From Bifidobacterium samirii (lineage in GTDB: Bacteria > Actinomycetota > Actinomycetes > Actinomycetales > Bifidobacteriaceae): a stretch of 64,000 bases of DNA. Each line of letters starts with the position of its first letter. Position 1 is the stretch's first letter. The notes under the pieces are model-generated. The model was given only the letters and a program-made list of their open reading frames with translations, searched no databases and had not been told where the DNA came from. Positions 52,705-61,748 of the stretch are shown here, piece after piece. Location: contig NZ_QXGK01000003.1 in assembly GCF_003952945.1 (NCBI RefSeq), forward strand, positions 1-64,000, in the 5' to 3' direction. The position numbers and the translations under genes are program-made.

Positions 52705-55017
52705 TCAGCCGATGTAATGGTCGGCGTGACGCGCGACGCGGACGCGGGTGAACGCGACGCCGGCGCCCGCCAGCGCGGCGATGGCCATCAGGCTCAGCGG
52801 CAGCGACGCCTCGGCGCCGGTGGATGCGAGGGACTGCTTGCCGGCGTCGCCGTTCTTGTCGGTCTTGCCCGCCGCGCCGGGCTGGGACGCCTGGTCGTTC
52901 TTCTTGTCGGCGTCGGCCTGCTCCTTCTCGAGCTTGGCGGCGAGCGCCTTGGCGTCGGCGAGGGCGCGGTCGGCGTCGTCCTTCTCGGACTTGGCCGCGT
53001 TGTAGGCGTTCTGGGCTTCCTCGAGCTTGCCCTTCGCGGTCTGGGCGGCCGCTTCGGCGTCGGCGAGTGCGGCGTCGGCCGACTTGGCCTGCCGCTGGGC
53101 TTCTTCCAGCGCCTTCTTCGCTTCGGCGAGTGCGGCCTGGGCGGTGGTCGGGTCGAGGGCCTGCAGTGCCTTCTGGGCGGCGTCGAGTGCGGCGTCGGCC
53201 TGCTTCTTGTCCTTCTCGGCGTCGGCGACGGCGTTTTTGGCGTCCTGGAGGCCTTCGGACGCCTGGTTGTTGCCGTTGGTGGCGTCGGTGAGCTTGCGGT
53301 TGGCGCTGGTGAGGGCCTGCTCCTTGCCGGCGAGCGTCTTGCGGGCCTGCTCGAGCGCTTCGGCCTGGGCCTTGTTCTCGTCGACGGCCTTGTCGTAGGC
53401 CTGCTGCGCCTGGTTGAGCCGCTGGTTGGCGTCGGCGAGCGCGGTGTCGGCCTCCTTGCGGGCCTTGGTGGCCGCTTCGGCGTTCTTCTGGGCGTCGGTG
53501 GCGGCCTTGTCGGCCTCGTTGGCCGCCTCGTTGGCCTGCTGGGCCTTGCCGAGGGCCTCCTGGTAGACGGCTGCCGCGTTCTCCAGTCCGCTCTTGTAGT
53601 CCTGGATCATCTGACGGTATTCGGCGACCGTGTATCCGTCGCCCTTCATGGTCGTCATGTTCTGCGCGTCGGTGACGCGGTATGTGCCGCCGAAGGCGCG
53701 GCCGTAGCCGGTGACGGTGGCTTCGGGGTCGATGATGTTGAGATAGTGGCCGGTCTGGTGGTAGATGTCCGGGTAGTCGCGGCTGATCTCGATGACGGAC
53801 AGGTCGCGCAGTTCGGGCATCGTCTCGCAGTACTTGTCGAACTTCTTCTTCTCGGCGTCATACCAGCCGCTGTACGGGTCGGCGTAGCCCCATGCGAGGT
53901 TCTGGCTCTGCGTGTACGTGCCGGACAGGTGGCCTTGGACGGGGCCGAACGTGTTGGCGTCGGCGGCGAGCTGGGCGAGCGCGGTCTGGTAGTCGTCGAC
54001 CGTCCACGCCTCGAGTCCGATGCTCGTGCGGATCGCGTTGCCCTCGTCGAGCAGGTCGAGCGCGCGCAGCATGTTGTCGAGGCTGGTGGAGCTGGTCTCG
54101 TCGCCGAGCTTGACGTAGAACTTGTCGCCCTTCGTGGTGAGCGCCTCCGCGGCCTTGGTCGCGCCCTTCGACTCGAAGAAGCCGAGGGAGCCCTTGGCGA
54201 GCTGCTCGTCTGCGGTGTCGGCCTGCTGCTTCTTGGCGTCGGCGTAGGCCTGCGCCTCGTCGGCGGCCTGCCGGGCCCGCCGGGCGGCGAGATTCTTGTC
54301 GTTGAGGTCGTTCGATGCGGTGGTTTCCCGGTTCACGGCGTCCGACTGGGCCTGTACGGCCTGCTGCTGGGATGCCTTGGCCGCGTCGAGCCCGTCGATC
54401 ACCGACTGGGGGATGCCGAGTGCGGCCTCCTTGTCGGCGACGTCCTTGGCTGCGGCGTCGCGCTCCTGCTGCGCCTGCGCCGCCGCGGTCTTCGCGGCGT
54501 CCAGCGCCTTGGCGGCGTCGTCGGCGTCGGCCTGCGCGTCGTCGAGCGCGTCGTTCGCATCCTGCAGCGCCTCCTGCGCGTCGGCCACGGCCTGCTTGGC
54601 CTCGTCGACGGCCTGCTCGGCCTCCTGCTTGGCCGCGGGGTCATTGACCTTGTCGAGGTTGGCCTGCGCCTGATCGGTCGCGGCCTGCGCGTTCTTGAGA
54701 TCGTCGGCGGCCTCGTCGGCGGCCTTGCGGGCCTGATCGAGCTTGGCCTGCGCCTCCTGATCGGCGGTCTTCGCCTGATCGAGCTTGGCCTGCGCATCCT
54801 TGAACGCCGCGTCGGCCGCGTCGGCCTTCTCCTGGGCCGCCGGCACGCCGGCGATGATCTGCGGGTCGCCGCTCGTCTGCTGCCGGGCGGTCGTGGCGGA
54901 GGATTCGGTGCGGTCCGCAGTGACGGTGGTCTGCTCGTCGGCCATGGCTGCGTTCGGCGCGAGCAGCGTGCCCGCGACGACGATGCCCGCGACCGCGGCC
55001 TTTCCCGGATTCTTCAT
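52705..55017 (-). CDS. Coiled-coil cell-wall protein with central CAP/SCP-like domain and LASTG anchor
   Basis: 770 residues. Signal peptide 1-27. Two long Ala/Asp/Gln-rich coiled coils (about 50-230 and 450-690) flank a globular part (about 270-440) with NLAWGYADPYSGWYDAEKK and HYLNIIDPEATVTGYGRAF, features of CAP/SCP-like domains found in streptococcal-type wall proteins. The end has LASTG (730-734), a hydrophobic stretch and a short tail, an LPxTG variant. It is probably a sortase-anchored stalk or adhesin. GGAGAA precedes ATG 55017. Codon repetition makes the gene prone to copy-number changes. Confidence 0.82.
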   Translation of the reverse strand: MKNPGKAAVAGIVVAGTLLAPNAAMADEQTTVTADRTESSATTARQQTSGDPQIIAGVPAAQEKADAADAAFKDAQAKLDQAKTADQEAQAKLDQARKAADEAADDLKNAQAATDQAQANLDKVNDPAAKQEAEQAVDEAKQAVADAQEALQDANDALDDAQADADDAAKALDAAKTAAAQAQQERDAAAKDVADKEAALGIPQSVIDGLDAAKASQQQAVQAQSDAVNRETTASNDLNDKNLAARRARQAADEAQAYADAKKQQADTADEQLAKGSLGFFESKGATKAAEALTTKGDKFYVKLGDETSSTSLDNMLRALDLLDEGNAIRTSIGLEAWTVDDYQTALAQLAADANTFGPVQGHLSGTYTQSQNLAWGYADPYSGWYDAEKKKFDKYCETMPELRDLSVIEISRDYPDIYHQTGHYLNIIDPEATVTGYGRAFGGTYRVTDAQNMTTMKGDGYTVAEYRQMIQDYKSGLENAAAVYQEALGKAQQANEAANEADKAATDAQKNAEAATKARKEADTALADANQRLNQAQQAYDKAVDENKAQAEALEQARKTLAGKEQALTSANRKLTDATNGNNQASEGLQDAKNAVADAEKDKKQADAALDAAQKALQALDPTTAQAALAEAKKALEEAQRQAKSADAALADAEAAAQTAKGKLEEAQNAYNAAKSEKDDADRALADAKALAAKLEKEQADADKKNDQASQPGAAGKTDKNGDAGKQSLASTGAEASLPLSLMAIAALAGAGVAFTRVRVARHADHYIG

Positions 55018-55232
55018 CGGTCTTCTCCTTAGCGGTGGGGGAGGGGATTCCCAACGCCGCGATGCGCCCCCGACCCCCGTCCATCCGCACCGCAGGCATA
55101 CGTATGCCGCCGAGATCGTTCTCGGCGCATGACCACACCAGTGTATCGCCACCATGCGAACGACATACGAGACATCGTCCACCGTATGAGCGCCAAAGAC
55201 CCCGCGGAATCTGGCCGCAACACGCATGGGCG

Positions 55233-55320
55233 TTGATTTTTCCGCGAATTTCATTAGGGTAACGTACCGATTGCGAAGCGCATGTCCGACGCCGGGCTCC
55301 GGCGGGACATGCGCTTTTTT
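55233..55320 (+). promoter_or_regulatory. Promoter plus attenuator-like terminator before the efflux pump gene
   Basis: TTGATT (55233-55238) and TAGGGT (55255-55260) are 16 bases apart. A transcript starting near 55267 meets a perfect hairpin, AAGCGCATGTCC (55276-55287) with GGACATGCGCTT (55305-55316), an inner CGCCGG/CCGGCG stem, and then TTTTTT. The ~55-base RNA ends before the MFS gene, as expected for attenuation or a small RNA. Confidence 0.6.
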
Positions 55321-55357
55321 CATCACGGCCGGAGGCCCGGACGTTAGGGGCTCGACG

Positions 55358-56881
55358 ATGCAGCATCGCCCGACCGTGATGCCGCCGCACACAAGTGAGG
55401 TATCGTTGTCCGCGACACAGCAGACTTCCCACGACAGTACATTCCCCTCATCCTCCGCCTCCGCTGAATCCTCCGGCCGCAGGAAGGCATCCCCGGCCAT
55501 CTCCCGCCCGCATCTGGTGATGCTCGGCCTCTACATCGGCGCGTTCCTCGGCATGCTGTCCGAAACGTCGATGAACATCGCCCTGCCCGACCTCATGGGC
55601 GACTTCTCCGTATCCTCCGGCACCGCGCAGTGGATGGTCGTCGGCTACATGCTCGCCATCGGCATCGTGCTGCCCTGCGTGGGCTTCCTGCTCAAATGGG
55701 TCAAGGCCAGGACGCTCGTCCTGTTCGCCCTGACCTGCTTCCTCGTCGGCGCGATCGTGTGCATCATCGCGCCCAGCTTCCCGATCCTGCTGGCCGGCCG
55801 CATCGTCCAGGGCGTGAGCACCGGCATCGTGCTGCCCACCATGTACGCCGTCGTCGCACGCATCTTCCCCGCCGAACGCATCGGCGCGGCGCTCGGCGTG
55901 GCCGGCCTGACCGTCATGGTCGCCCCCGTCATCGGCCCCACCCTCTCCGGCGCGCTCATCGGCGCGTTCTCCTGGCGCGCCATCTTCATGCTGCTCGCGC
56001 TCGTCGCCGCCGTCGCGATCGTCTGCACCGCGGCGTTCTTCACCGCACCCATCGAACGCACCCGCCCCGCCGTCGACATCCCCTCCATCCTTGCCTCGGT
56101 CATCGGCTTCGGATGCCTCGTCGCCGGCGTGAGCATGATCAGCGATATGGGCCTGTCCGCGGGCGTCATCGCCCTGATCGTCGTCGGCGTCGTCGTGCTC
56201 GCCTTCTACGCGCACCGCCAGCTCACCATCGACAACCCCGTGCTCGACCTGCGCGCGCTCGGCATCGCCATGTTCCGCACCCCGGCCGTCATGGTCAGCT
56301 TCTCCTTCGCCTGCACGCTCGTCGTCATGTACCTCGCGCCGCAGGAACTGCAGAACGGCCTCGGCCTGAGCTCCACGCTCGCCGGCCTGCTCATGCTGCC
56401 CGGCGGCATCGTCAACGCGGTGTGCACGCTCTCCGTCGGACGCCTGTACGACCACTACGGCGCCAAGCGGCTCGTGCTCATCGGCATCGTGCTCACGCTC
56501 ATCGGCTGCGCCCTGTTCCTCACCATCGGCGCCGACTCCGGCGTCGGCCACTTCCTCATCGCCCACATCGTCATCATGGCCGGCATCCCGTTCATCCAGC
56601 AGGCCACGCAGTCCGCGGCGCTCGCCGCGCTGCCGCCGGAGCTGTCGACCGACGGCAGCACCATCCTCAACACGCTGCAGCAGGTCGTCGGCGCCATCGG
56701 CACCGCCATCGCCACCTGCCTGCTCGGCATCGGCCAGACGCACTATGCGGCCGCCGGCGGCACGGACGCGGCCGAAGGCTTCGTGGAGGGAGCCCGATGC
56801 GGCTACCTGCTCGGCGTGGTCCTCATCGTGCTCGTCCTCATCGGCTCGTTCATGCTGCGCGACGACAAGCGCCGCGCCTGA
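55358..56881 (+). CDS. MFS drug-efflux transporter (DHA2 type)
   Basis: About 507 residues with roughly 14 hydrophobic segments. The DHA2 pattern includes SETSMNIALPDLMGDF in segment 1, QWMVVGYMLAIGIVLP and GRIVQGVSTGIVLPTMYAV (motif C-like region: GPTLSGAL). It is a proton-driven exporter of unknown substrate. The N-terminal ~50 residues are hydrophilic and Ser-rich, so the true start may be later (for example TTG 55406); ATG 55358 has no ribosome site. Expression is probably governed by the upstream attenuator. Confidence 0.82.
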   Translation: MQHRPTVMPPHTSEVSLSATQQTSHDSTFPSSSASAESSGRRKASPAISRPHLVMLGLYIGAFLGMLSETSMNIALPDLMGDFSVSSGTAQWMVVGYMLAIGIVLPCVGFLLKWVKARTLVLFALTCFLVGAIVCIIAPSFPILLAGRIVQGVSTGIVLPTMYAVVARIFPAERIGAALGVAGLTVMVAPVIGPTLSGALIGAFSWRAIFMLLALVAAVAIVCTAAFFTAPIERTRPAVDIPSILASVIGFGCLVAGVSMISDMGLSAGVIALIVVGVVVLAFYAHRQLTIDNPVLDLRALGIAMFRTPAVMVSFSFACTLVVMYLAPQELQNGLGLSSTLAGLLMLPGGIVNAVCTLSVGRLYDHYGAKRLVLIGIVLTLIGCALFLTIGADSGVGHFLIAHIVIMAGIPFIQQATQSAALAALPPELSTDGSTILNTLQQVVGAIGTAIATCLLGIGQTHYAAAGGTDAAEGFVEGARCGYLLGVVLIVLVLIGSFMLRDDKRRA

Positions 56882-56917
56882 CCGTTCCGACGGCCGTTCC
56901 GACGGTCGTTCCGACGG
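56882..56917 (+). repeat. Three tandem 12-bp repeats after the MFS gene
   Basis: CCGTTCCGACGG occurs at 56882-56893 and 56894-56905, then with one change at 56906-56917 (TCGTTCCGACGG). It starts two bases after the stop codon region. Confidence 0.85.
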
Positions 56918-56977
56918 CTTCCCCGGCGGCTTCCGGACCGTGGCCCGTCCCACGGTTCGGGAGCCGCAGGGCGAGAT

Positions 56978-57017
56978 GCGGGGCCTTCCTTATACTGGGA
57001 AGGGCCCCGCTTTTTCG
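56978..57017 (+). terminator. Strong terminator directly upstream of the ACT-domain gene
   Basis: GCGGGGCC (56978-56985) pairs with GGCCCCGC (57003-57010), extended by TTCC/GGAA, then TTTTTCGTTTTTTT. The loop contains TATACT (56991-56996), a potential -10 that would start the next gene's transcript just inside the stem. Confidence 0.85.
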
Positions 57018-57037
57018 TTTTTTTCTAGGGAGTCCCC

Positions 57038-57310
57038 ATGAACAAGGCCATCATCACCGTCGTCGGACAGGACACCGTCGGCATCATCGCCCGCGTGTGC
57101 ACCTACCTGTCCCAGCACAACGTCAACGTACTCGACATCTCCCAGACCATCATCGACGGCTTCTTCAACATGATGATGATCGTCGACTACGCCGAAGCCG
57201 ACAAGGACTTCGGCGCCATGGTCGGCAACCTCGAAGACCTCGGCGACGAGATCGGCGTGCGCATCCGCTGCCAGCGCGAGGAGATCTTCACCCGCATGCA
57301 CCGCGTCTGA
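57038..57310 (+). CDS. ACT-domain protein
   Basis: 90 residues making up one ACT-like ligand-binding domain ([31 protein letters not shown]). It is always found upstream of a UPF0210 gene, here 28 bases away, and is likely its partner or sensor, perhaps of an amino acid. AGGGAG precedes the ATG. Confidence 0.9.
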   Translation: MNKAIITVVGQDTVGIIARVCTYLSQHNVNVLDISQTIIDGFFNMMMIVDYAEADKDFGAMVGNLEDLGDEIGVRIRCQREEIFTRMHRV

Positions 57311-57338
57311 ACGGCGCAAACGGAAAGGAGAACCAGCC

Positions 57339-58703
57339 ATGCTCAACATCATGGAGGTCCACGAGACCAACCGGATGATCGAACAGGAGAAGCTCGACGT
57401 GCGCACCATCACGATGGGCATCTCGCTGCTCGACTGCGCCACCGCCGACCTGGACGCCACCTGCGCGAACATCCACCGCAAGATCACCACCTACGCCAGG
57501 GACCTCGTGCCCACCGGCGAGGCCATCGAACGCGACTACGGCATTCCGATCGTCAACAAGCGCATCACCGTCACCCCCATCTCGCTCGTCGGCGCCAGCT
57601 GCTGCAAGTCCAGCGAGGACTTCGTACGCATCGCCCACACGCTCGACAAGGCCGCCAAGGAAGTGGGCGTCGACCTCATCGGCGGCTACAGCGCGCTCGT
57701 CTCCAAGGCCATGACCCCCGCCGAGCGCATGCTCATCGAATCCCTGCCGCAGGCCCTGAGCGAAACCGACATCGTCTGCTCGTCCGTCAACGTCGGCTCC
57801 ACCAAGACCGGCATCGACATGAACGCCGTCGAACTCCTCGGCCGCATGATCAAGGACATCGCCCACCGCACGCGCGACAACGACTCGTACGGCTGCGTCA
57901 AGTTCGTCGCGTTCTGCAACGTGCCCGACGACAACCCGTTCATGGCCGGCGGCTTCCACGGCGTCACCGAAGGCGACGCGGTCATCAACGTCGGCGTCTC
58001 CGGCCCCGGCGTCGTCTCCCGCGCCCTCGACGAAGCCATCGGCAAGGACTTCGAATTCCTGTGCGAGACGATCAAACGCACCGCGTTCAAGATCACGCGC
58101 GTCGGCCAGCTCGTCGCCCAGGAGGCCAGCCGGCGACTCGGCATCCCGTTCGGCATCATCGACCTGTCGCTCGCACCCACGCCCGCCGTCGGCGACTCCG
58201 TGGGCGAAGTGCTCGAGAAGATCGGCCTCGACCAGGTCGGCGCGCCCGGCACCACCGCGGCGCTCGCCATGCTCAACGACCAGGTCAAGAAGGGCGGCAT
58301 CATGGCGTCCTCCTACGTGGGCGGCCTGTCCGGCGCGTTCATCCCCGTCTCCGAGGACCGCAACATGATCGCCGCGGCCGCATCCGGATGCCTGACCCTC
58401 GAAAAGCTCGAGGCGATGACCTGCGTGTGCTCCGTCGGCCTCGACATGATCGCCATCCCCGGCGACACGTCCGCCGCGACCATCTCCGGCATGATCGCCG
58501 ACGAGGCGGCCATCGGCATGGTCAACCAGAAGACCACCGCCGTGCGCGTCATCCCCGTCGAAGGCAAGGGCGTGGGCGAGATGGCCAACTTCGGAGGCCT
58601 CATGGGCTACGCGCCGATCATCCCCGTCAACCAGACCGGCTGCGAGGCGTTCGTCACGCGCGGCGGCCGCATCCCCGCGCCGATCCACTCGTTCAAGAAC
58701 TGA
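57339..58703 (+). CDS. UPF0210/DUF711 family protein (PFL-like)
   Basis: 454 residues. Family segments include [19 protein letters not shown] near the start and [19 protein letters not shown] in the middle. Structures of this family resemble pyruvate-formate-lyase folds, but no activity is established. Strict linkage with the ACT protein (57038-57310) indicates a shared function. AAGGAGAA precedes the ATG. A strong terminator follows. Confidence 0.9.
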   Translation: MLNIMEVHETNRMIEQEKLDVRTITMGISLLDCATADLDATCANIHRKITTYARDLVPTGEAIERDYGIPIVNKRITVTPISLVGASCCKSSEDFVRIAHTLDKAAKEVGVDLIGGYSALVSKAMTPAERMLIESLPQALSETDIVCSSVNVGSTKTGIDMNAVELLGRMIKDIAHRTRDNDSYGCVKFVAFCNVPDDNPFMAGGFHGVTEGDAVINVGVSGPGVVSRALDEAIGKDFEFLCETIKRTAFKITRVGQLVAQEASRRLGIPFGIIDLSLAPTPAVGDSVGEVLEKIGLDQVGAPGTTAALAMLNDQVKKGGIMASSYVGGLSGAFIPVSEDRNMIAAAASGCLTLEKLEAMTCVCSVGLDMIAIPGDTSAATISGMIADEAAIGMVNQKTTAVRVIPVEGKGVGEMANFGGLMGYAPIIPVNQTGCEAFVTRGGRIPAPIHSFKN

Positions 58704-58728
58704 GCGGAACGGCGGAAGCCGACGGAAT

Positions 58729-58764
58729 GCAGGCCCCTGAACCGCATATGGTTCAGGGGCCTGC
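58729..58764 (+). terminator. Terminator of the ACT/UPF0210 operon
   Basis: A 15-bp perfect stem: GCAGGCCCCTGAACC (58729-58743) and its complement (58750-58764) on the loop GCATAT. Confidence 0.85.
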
Positions 58765-58812
58765 CTATGCTCGGAAACCGGATTCCACCCGCGCCGAGAA
58801 CGGAGAAGACAC

Positions 58813-59466
58813 ATGACGCAGGACGTTCAGGAACAGCCGCAGAACCCGGAGGACAAGGTCGGCAGGATGTTCGAATACGGGTACCGCAAGTCGAACTACG
58901 GTCCCGACGAGCTCGTCACCGACGCGCACGGCAACCCGATCTCCGTGGTCGACGCGATGCTGTCGGCCGTGGAGGCCGCCAAGGCCGAGACGTCCACGCC
59001 GCACCTGTGCTACTACTCGCCGCGCATCCCCGGCAACACCGGCTCTGCAATCCGCCTGTGCGCGGTGACCGGCACGATCCTGCACCTCGTCGAACCGCTC
59101 GGCTTCAACCTGCGCGACACGAAGCTGCGCCGCGCCGGCCTCGACTACCACGACATGGCCCACGTCGTGCTGCACCCGGACTTCGACGACCTCGTCGCCT
59201 CGATGCCCGACTCGCGCATCATCGCGTTCACCGCGCACGCCACCAAGCTGTACACCGAAGTCGAATACAAGCCGACCGACATCCTCCTGTTCGGCCCCGA
59301 ACCGGGCGACATCCCCGACCCGATGGACATCATGGCCGGCCCGCACGTCGCCGAACAGGTGCGTCTGCCGATGCGTCCGTCGCTGCGCTCGCTCAACCTG
59401 ACCAACTGCGCGTCCATCGCCATCTACGAGGCGTGGCGCCAGCTCAACTTCGCCGGCGGCAAGTAG
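58813..59466 (+). CDS. trmL: tRNA (cytidine/uridine-34-2'-O)-methyltransferase TrmL (SpoU family)
   Basis: 217 residues. The conserved SPOUT elements are IPGNTGSAIRLCAVTG, LHLVEPLGFNLRDTKLRRAG and, near the end, the SAM-binding knot LLFGPEPGDIP and LRSLNLTNCASIA. It methylates the wobble ribose of certain leucine tRNAs. An N-terminal extension of about 65 residues is longer than in E. coli TrmL (157 residues). GGAGAAGACAC precedes the ATG. Confidence 0.85.
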   Translation: MTQDVQEQPQNPEDKVGRMFEYGYRKSNYGPDELVTDAHGNPISVVDAMLSAVEAAKAETSTPHLCYYSPRIPGNTGSAIRLCAVTGTILHLVEPLGFNLRDTKLRRAGLDYHDMAHVVLHPDFDDLVASMPDSRIIAFTAHATKLYTEVEYKPTDILLFGPEPGDIPDPMDIMAGPHVAEQVRLPMRPSLRSLNLTNCASIAIYEAWRQLNFAGGK

Positions 59467-59553
59467 GCCGAGTCGGCATAAGGACGGCCGGCGGCCGGGT
59501 CGCGGACCTGCGATGGAGCCGGTAGTGCGACCCGGCCGCCGCGGCGGACGGCG

Positions 59554-60504
59554 TCAGGCGGCGACGAGGGGGAGCATGAGCCGCTCGTGCAGCTCGTGGC
59601 GCACGGTCACGGCCCAGCCGTCGTTCTCCTCGGGGCATTGGATCGCCACGACGAGCCCCTGGTCGGGCAGCACGGTGCTGATCTGGCCGAACGCGCCGTC
59701 GGCACGGTAGGCGTGCGGGTACGGTGACATCCACCACTGGTAGCCGTACCCGCACGACCAGCCGTCATCGTCCTGCACCGGGGTGTCGATCTGCCTGGAC
59801 GTGGCCCGCTCCACCCAGTCGGCATCGACGATGCGCCTTCCGGTGGGCGCCCATACGCCGCCGTTGAGGAACACCTGCGCGATACGCAGCATGTCGGCGA
59901 GCCGCATCTCGATGCTGCTGCCGCCCAGCGCATGGCCCTGCGGATCGTGCTCCCACACCGGCCATCCCTGGCCGAGCGGGTCGAACACATGCCGCCACAG
60001 GTATTCGCCCAGCCGCATGCCGGTGCGCTCCTCGAGCATGCGCCCGGCCAGATACGTGTCCGCGGACGAGTAGTGGAACGCCGTGCCCGGCGTGACGCGC
60101 ACCGGCTTGGACAGCATGTAGCGCAGATAGTCGGGGCATCCCTCGCCGGCGCGGCGGCCGGCGATCATCAGGAAGTCGCCGTCGAAGCCGCTGGACATGG
60201 TCAGCAGGTCGTGCAGCGTGACGCCGGCCAGCCCGGGGTCGGCGTCGTCGGGCAGATGGGCGGCGAAGACGTCGGCGAGCGTGTCGTCGAGCCGCAGCGC
60301 GCCCTCGCCGACGGCGATGCCGATGGCGGTGGAGACGTAGCTTTTGGTGTGGGAGTAGATGCTGCGCGGCTTGTCGTGGGTGAAGTGGTGTTCGGCGAGG
60401 ATGCTGCGCTCGTCGGCGACGGCGAGCCCTTCGATGGGCAGATGCCGGTCCGTCGCGTAGCGGATGAAGTCGTCGAACAGGGCGGTGGCGGTCGATGCGT
60501 TCAT
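59554..60504 (-). CDS. Serine hydrolase of the beta-lactamase/esterase (class C) family
   Basis: 316 residues without a signal peptide. The nucleophile motif is S-H-T-K in IYSHTKSYVSTA, and the second Tyr-containing motif is HYSSADTYLAG. GYGYQWWMSPYPHAY lies near the C-terminal binding strand. It is probably a cytoplasmic esterase or peptidase acting on D-amino-acid-type substrates; resistance to beta-lactams cannot be inferred. GAAGGAG precedes ATG 60504. It is divergent from mutY, sharing about 150 bases of control region. Confidence 0.85.
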   Translation of the reverse strand: MNASTATALFDDFIRYATDRHLPIEGLAVADERSILAEHHFTHDKPRSIYSHTKSYVSTAIGIAVGEGALRLDDTLADVFAAHLPDDADPGLAGVTLHDLLTMSSGFDGDFLMIAGRRAGEGCPDYLRYMLSKPVRVTPGTAFHYSSADTYLAGRMLEERTGMRLGEYLWRHVFDPLGQGWPVWEHDPQGHALGGSSIEMRLADMLRIAQVFLNGGVWAPTGRRIVDADWVERATSRQIDTPVQDDDGWSCGYGYQWWMSPYPHAYRADGAFGQISTVLPDQGLVVAIQCPEENDGWAVTVRHELHERLMLPLVAA

Positions 60505-60658
60505 GATGGCTGCTCCTTCGCGTCGTTGCGCGGCCCGGTGGCCGGTGGTTGGTCGGATGCGTCGCGTCGATCGATTGACGTCTGACGTGCATCGTTTGAC
60601 GCGGCCGATGATACCGCCGCGCTCAGACGATGTATCACCGAACCGGCACAATGATCGG

Positions 60659-61666
60659 ATGCCCGAAACGAGAACGAACGATCCGACCCTCCTCCATCGG
60701 AACGGCGACACCGGAGACGGGAGCGCCGTGCGCGACCGTGCGGAACTGCTGCTCGGCGCATGGTGGGAGACGAACGCGCGCGACCTGCCATGGCGGTTCG
60801 GCCGCGCCACGCCATGGGGCGTGCTCGTCAGCGAGGTGATGAGCCAGCAGACGCAGATGAGCCGCGTCGTGCCCTACTGGACCGACTGGATGCGCCGCTG
60901 GCCCGACGCCGCCTCGCTCGCCGCCGCGCCCACCGCCGACGTCATCACCGCATGGGGACGGCTCGGCTACCCGCGGCGCGCCCTGCGCCTGCAGGAATGC
61001 GCGCGCGTCGTCGCCGACGACTGCGACGACGTGCTGCCGCGCACCTACGACGAGCTGACCGCACTGCCCGGCATCGGCGACTACACCGCATCCGCCGTGA
61101 TGAGCTTCGCCTACGGCGAGCGGATCGCCGTCATCGACACCAACATCCGCCGCGTGCTCTCGCGCGCGTTCCTCGGCGTCGAATCGCGCGGCGGCGCGGC
61201 GTCGCCGGCCGAACGCGACCTCGCATGGCGCATGCTGCCGGGCGGGACGGACCGCGTCGGCGTCGGCGATGCGGATTGCATCGGCGGCGGCGATGCGGAC
61301 GCCGCGGCGCGATCCGTCGTCTGGAACCAGGCGGTCATGGAACTGGGCGCCACGGTGTGCACCGCCAAGACGCCGCTGTGCGACGACTGCCCGATCGCCG
61401 CCGAATGCGCGTTCCTCGCCACCGGACGACCCGGACTGGGGGAGCGGCGTACCCGGCCCCGCCAACGCTTCGCCGGCACCGACCGCCAGGTGCGCGGCCT
61501 CGTCCTCGACGCGCTGCGCGCCCTGCCCGCCGGCGGCATACTGCCGCGCGAGCGCGTCGACGCGCTTTGGAACGACCCCGTGCAGCTCGGGCGATGCGTC
61601 GCCTCGCTCGACGAGGACGGACTCATCGACATCGTCGGCGACGGCGCGGTGCGACTTCCCGCATAG
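60659..61666 (+). CDS. mutY: A/G-specific adenine DNA glycosylase
   Basis: 335 residues. SEVMSQQTQMSRVVPYW carries the catalytic Glu. LPGIGDYTASAVMSFAYG is the helix-hairpin-helix with the catalytic Asp side. The iron-sulfur ligands are C-x6-C-x2-C-x5-C in CTAKTPLCDDCPIAAEC. It removes adenine mispaired with 8-oxoguanine. The C-terminal NUDIX-like domain is short or absent. CACAAT (60647-60652) ends six bases before ATG 60659 with no ribosome site, hence a probable leaderless mRNA. Confidence 0.9.
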   Translation: MPETRTNDPTLLHRNGDTGDGSAVRDRAELLLGAWWETNARDLPWRFGRATPWGVLVSEVMSQQTQMSRVVPYWTDWMRRWPDAASLAAAPTADVITAWGRLGYPRRALRLQECARVVADDCDDVLPRTYDELTALPGIGDYTASAVMSFAYGERIAVIDTNIRRVLSRAFLGVESRGGAASPAERDLAWRMLPGGTDRVGVGDADCIGGGDADAAARSVVWNQAVMELGATVCTAKTPLCDDCPIAAECAFLATGRPGLGERRTRPRQRFAGTDRQVRGLVLDALRALPAGGILPRERVDALWNDPVQLGRCVASLDEDGLIDIVGDGAVRLPA

Positions 61667-61748
61667 CGCGGCCGCCCGTGCGCAGACGTCGGGGAGGTCG
61701 CCGGAGCGGCCGGAAACGCGCGAAACGCGTGGTATAGACTGGGAGGCT

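Noticed and set aside
52705-55500. Start of the coiled-coil protein at 55500
   Set aside because: Residues before the signal peptide at 55017 look random, and the ribosome site GGAGAA fits ATG 55017. The longer frame would also overlap the attenuator and promoter region.
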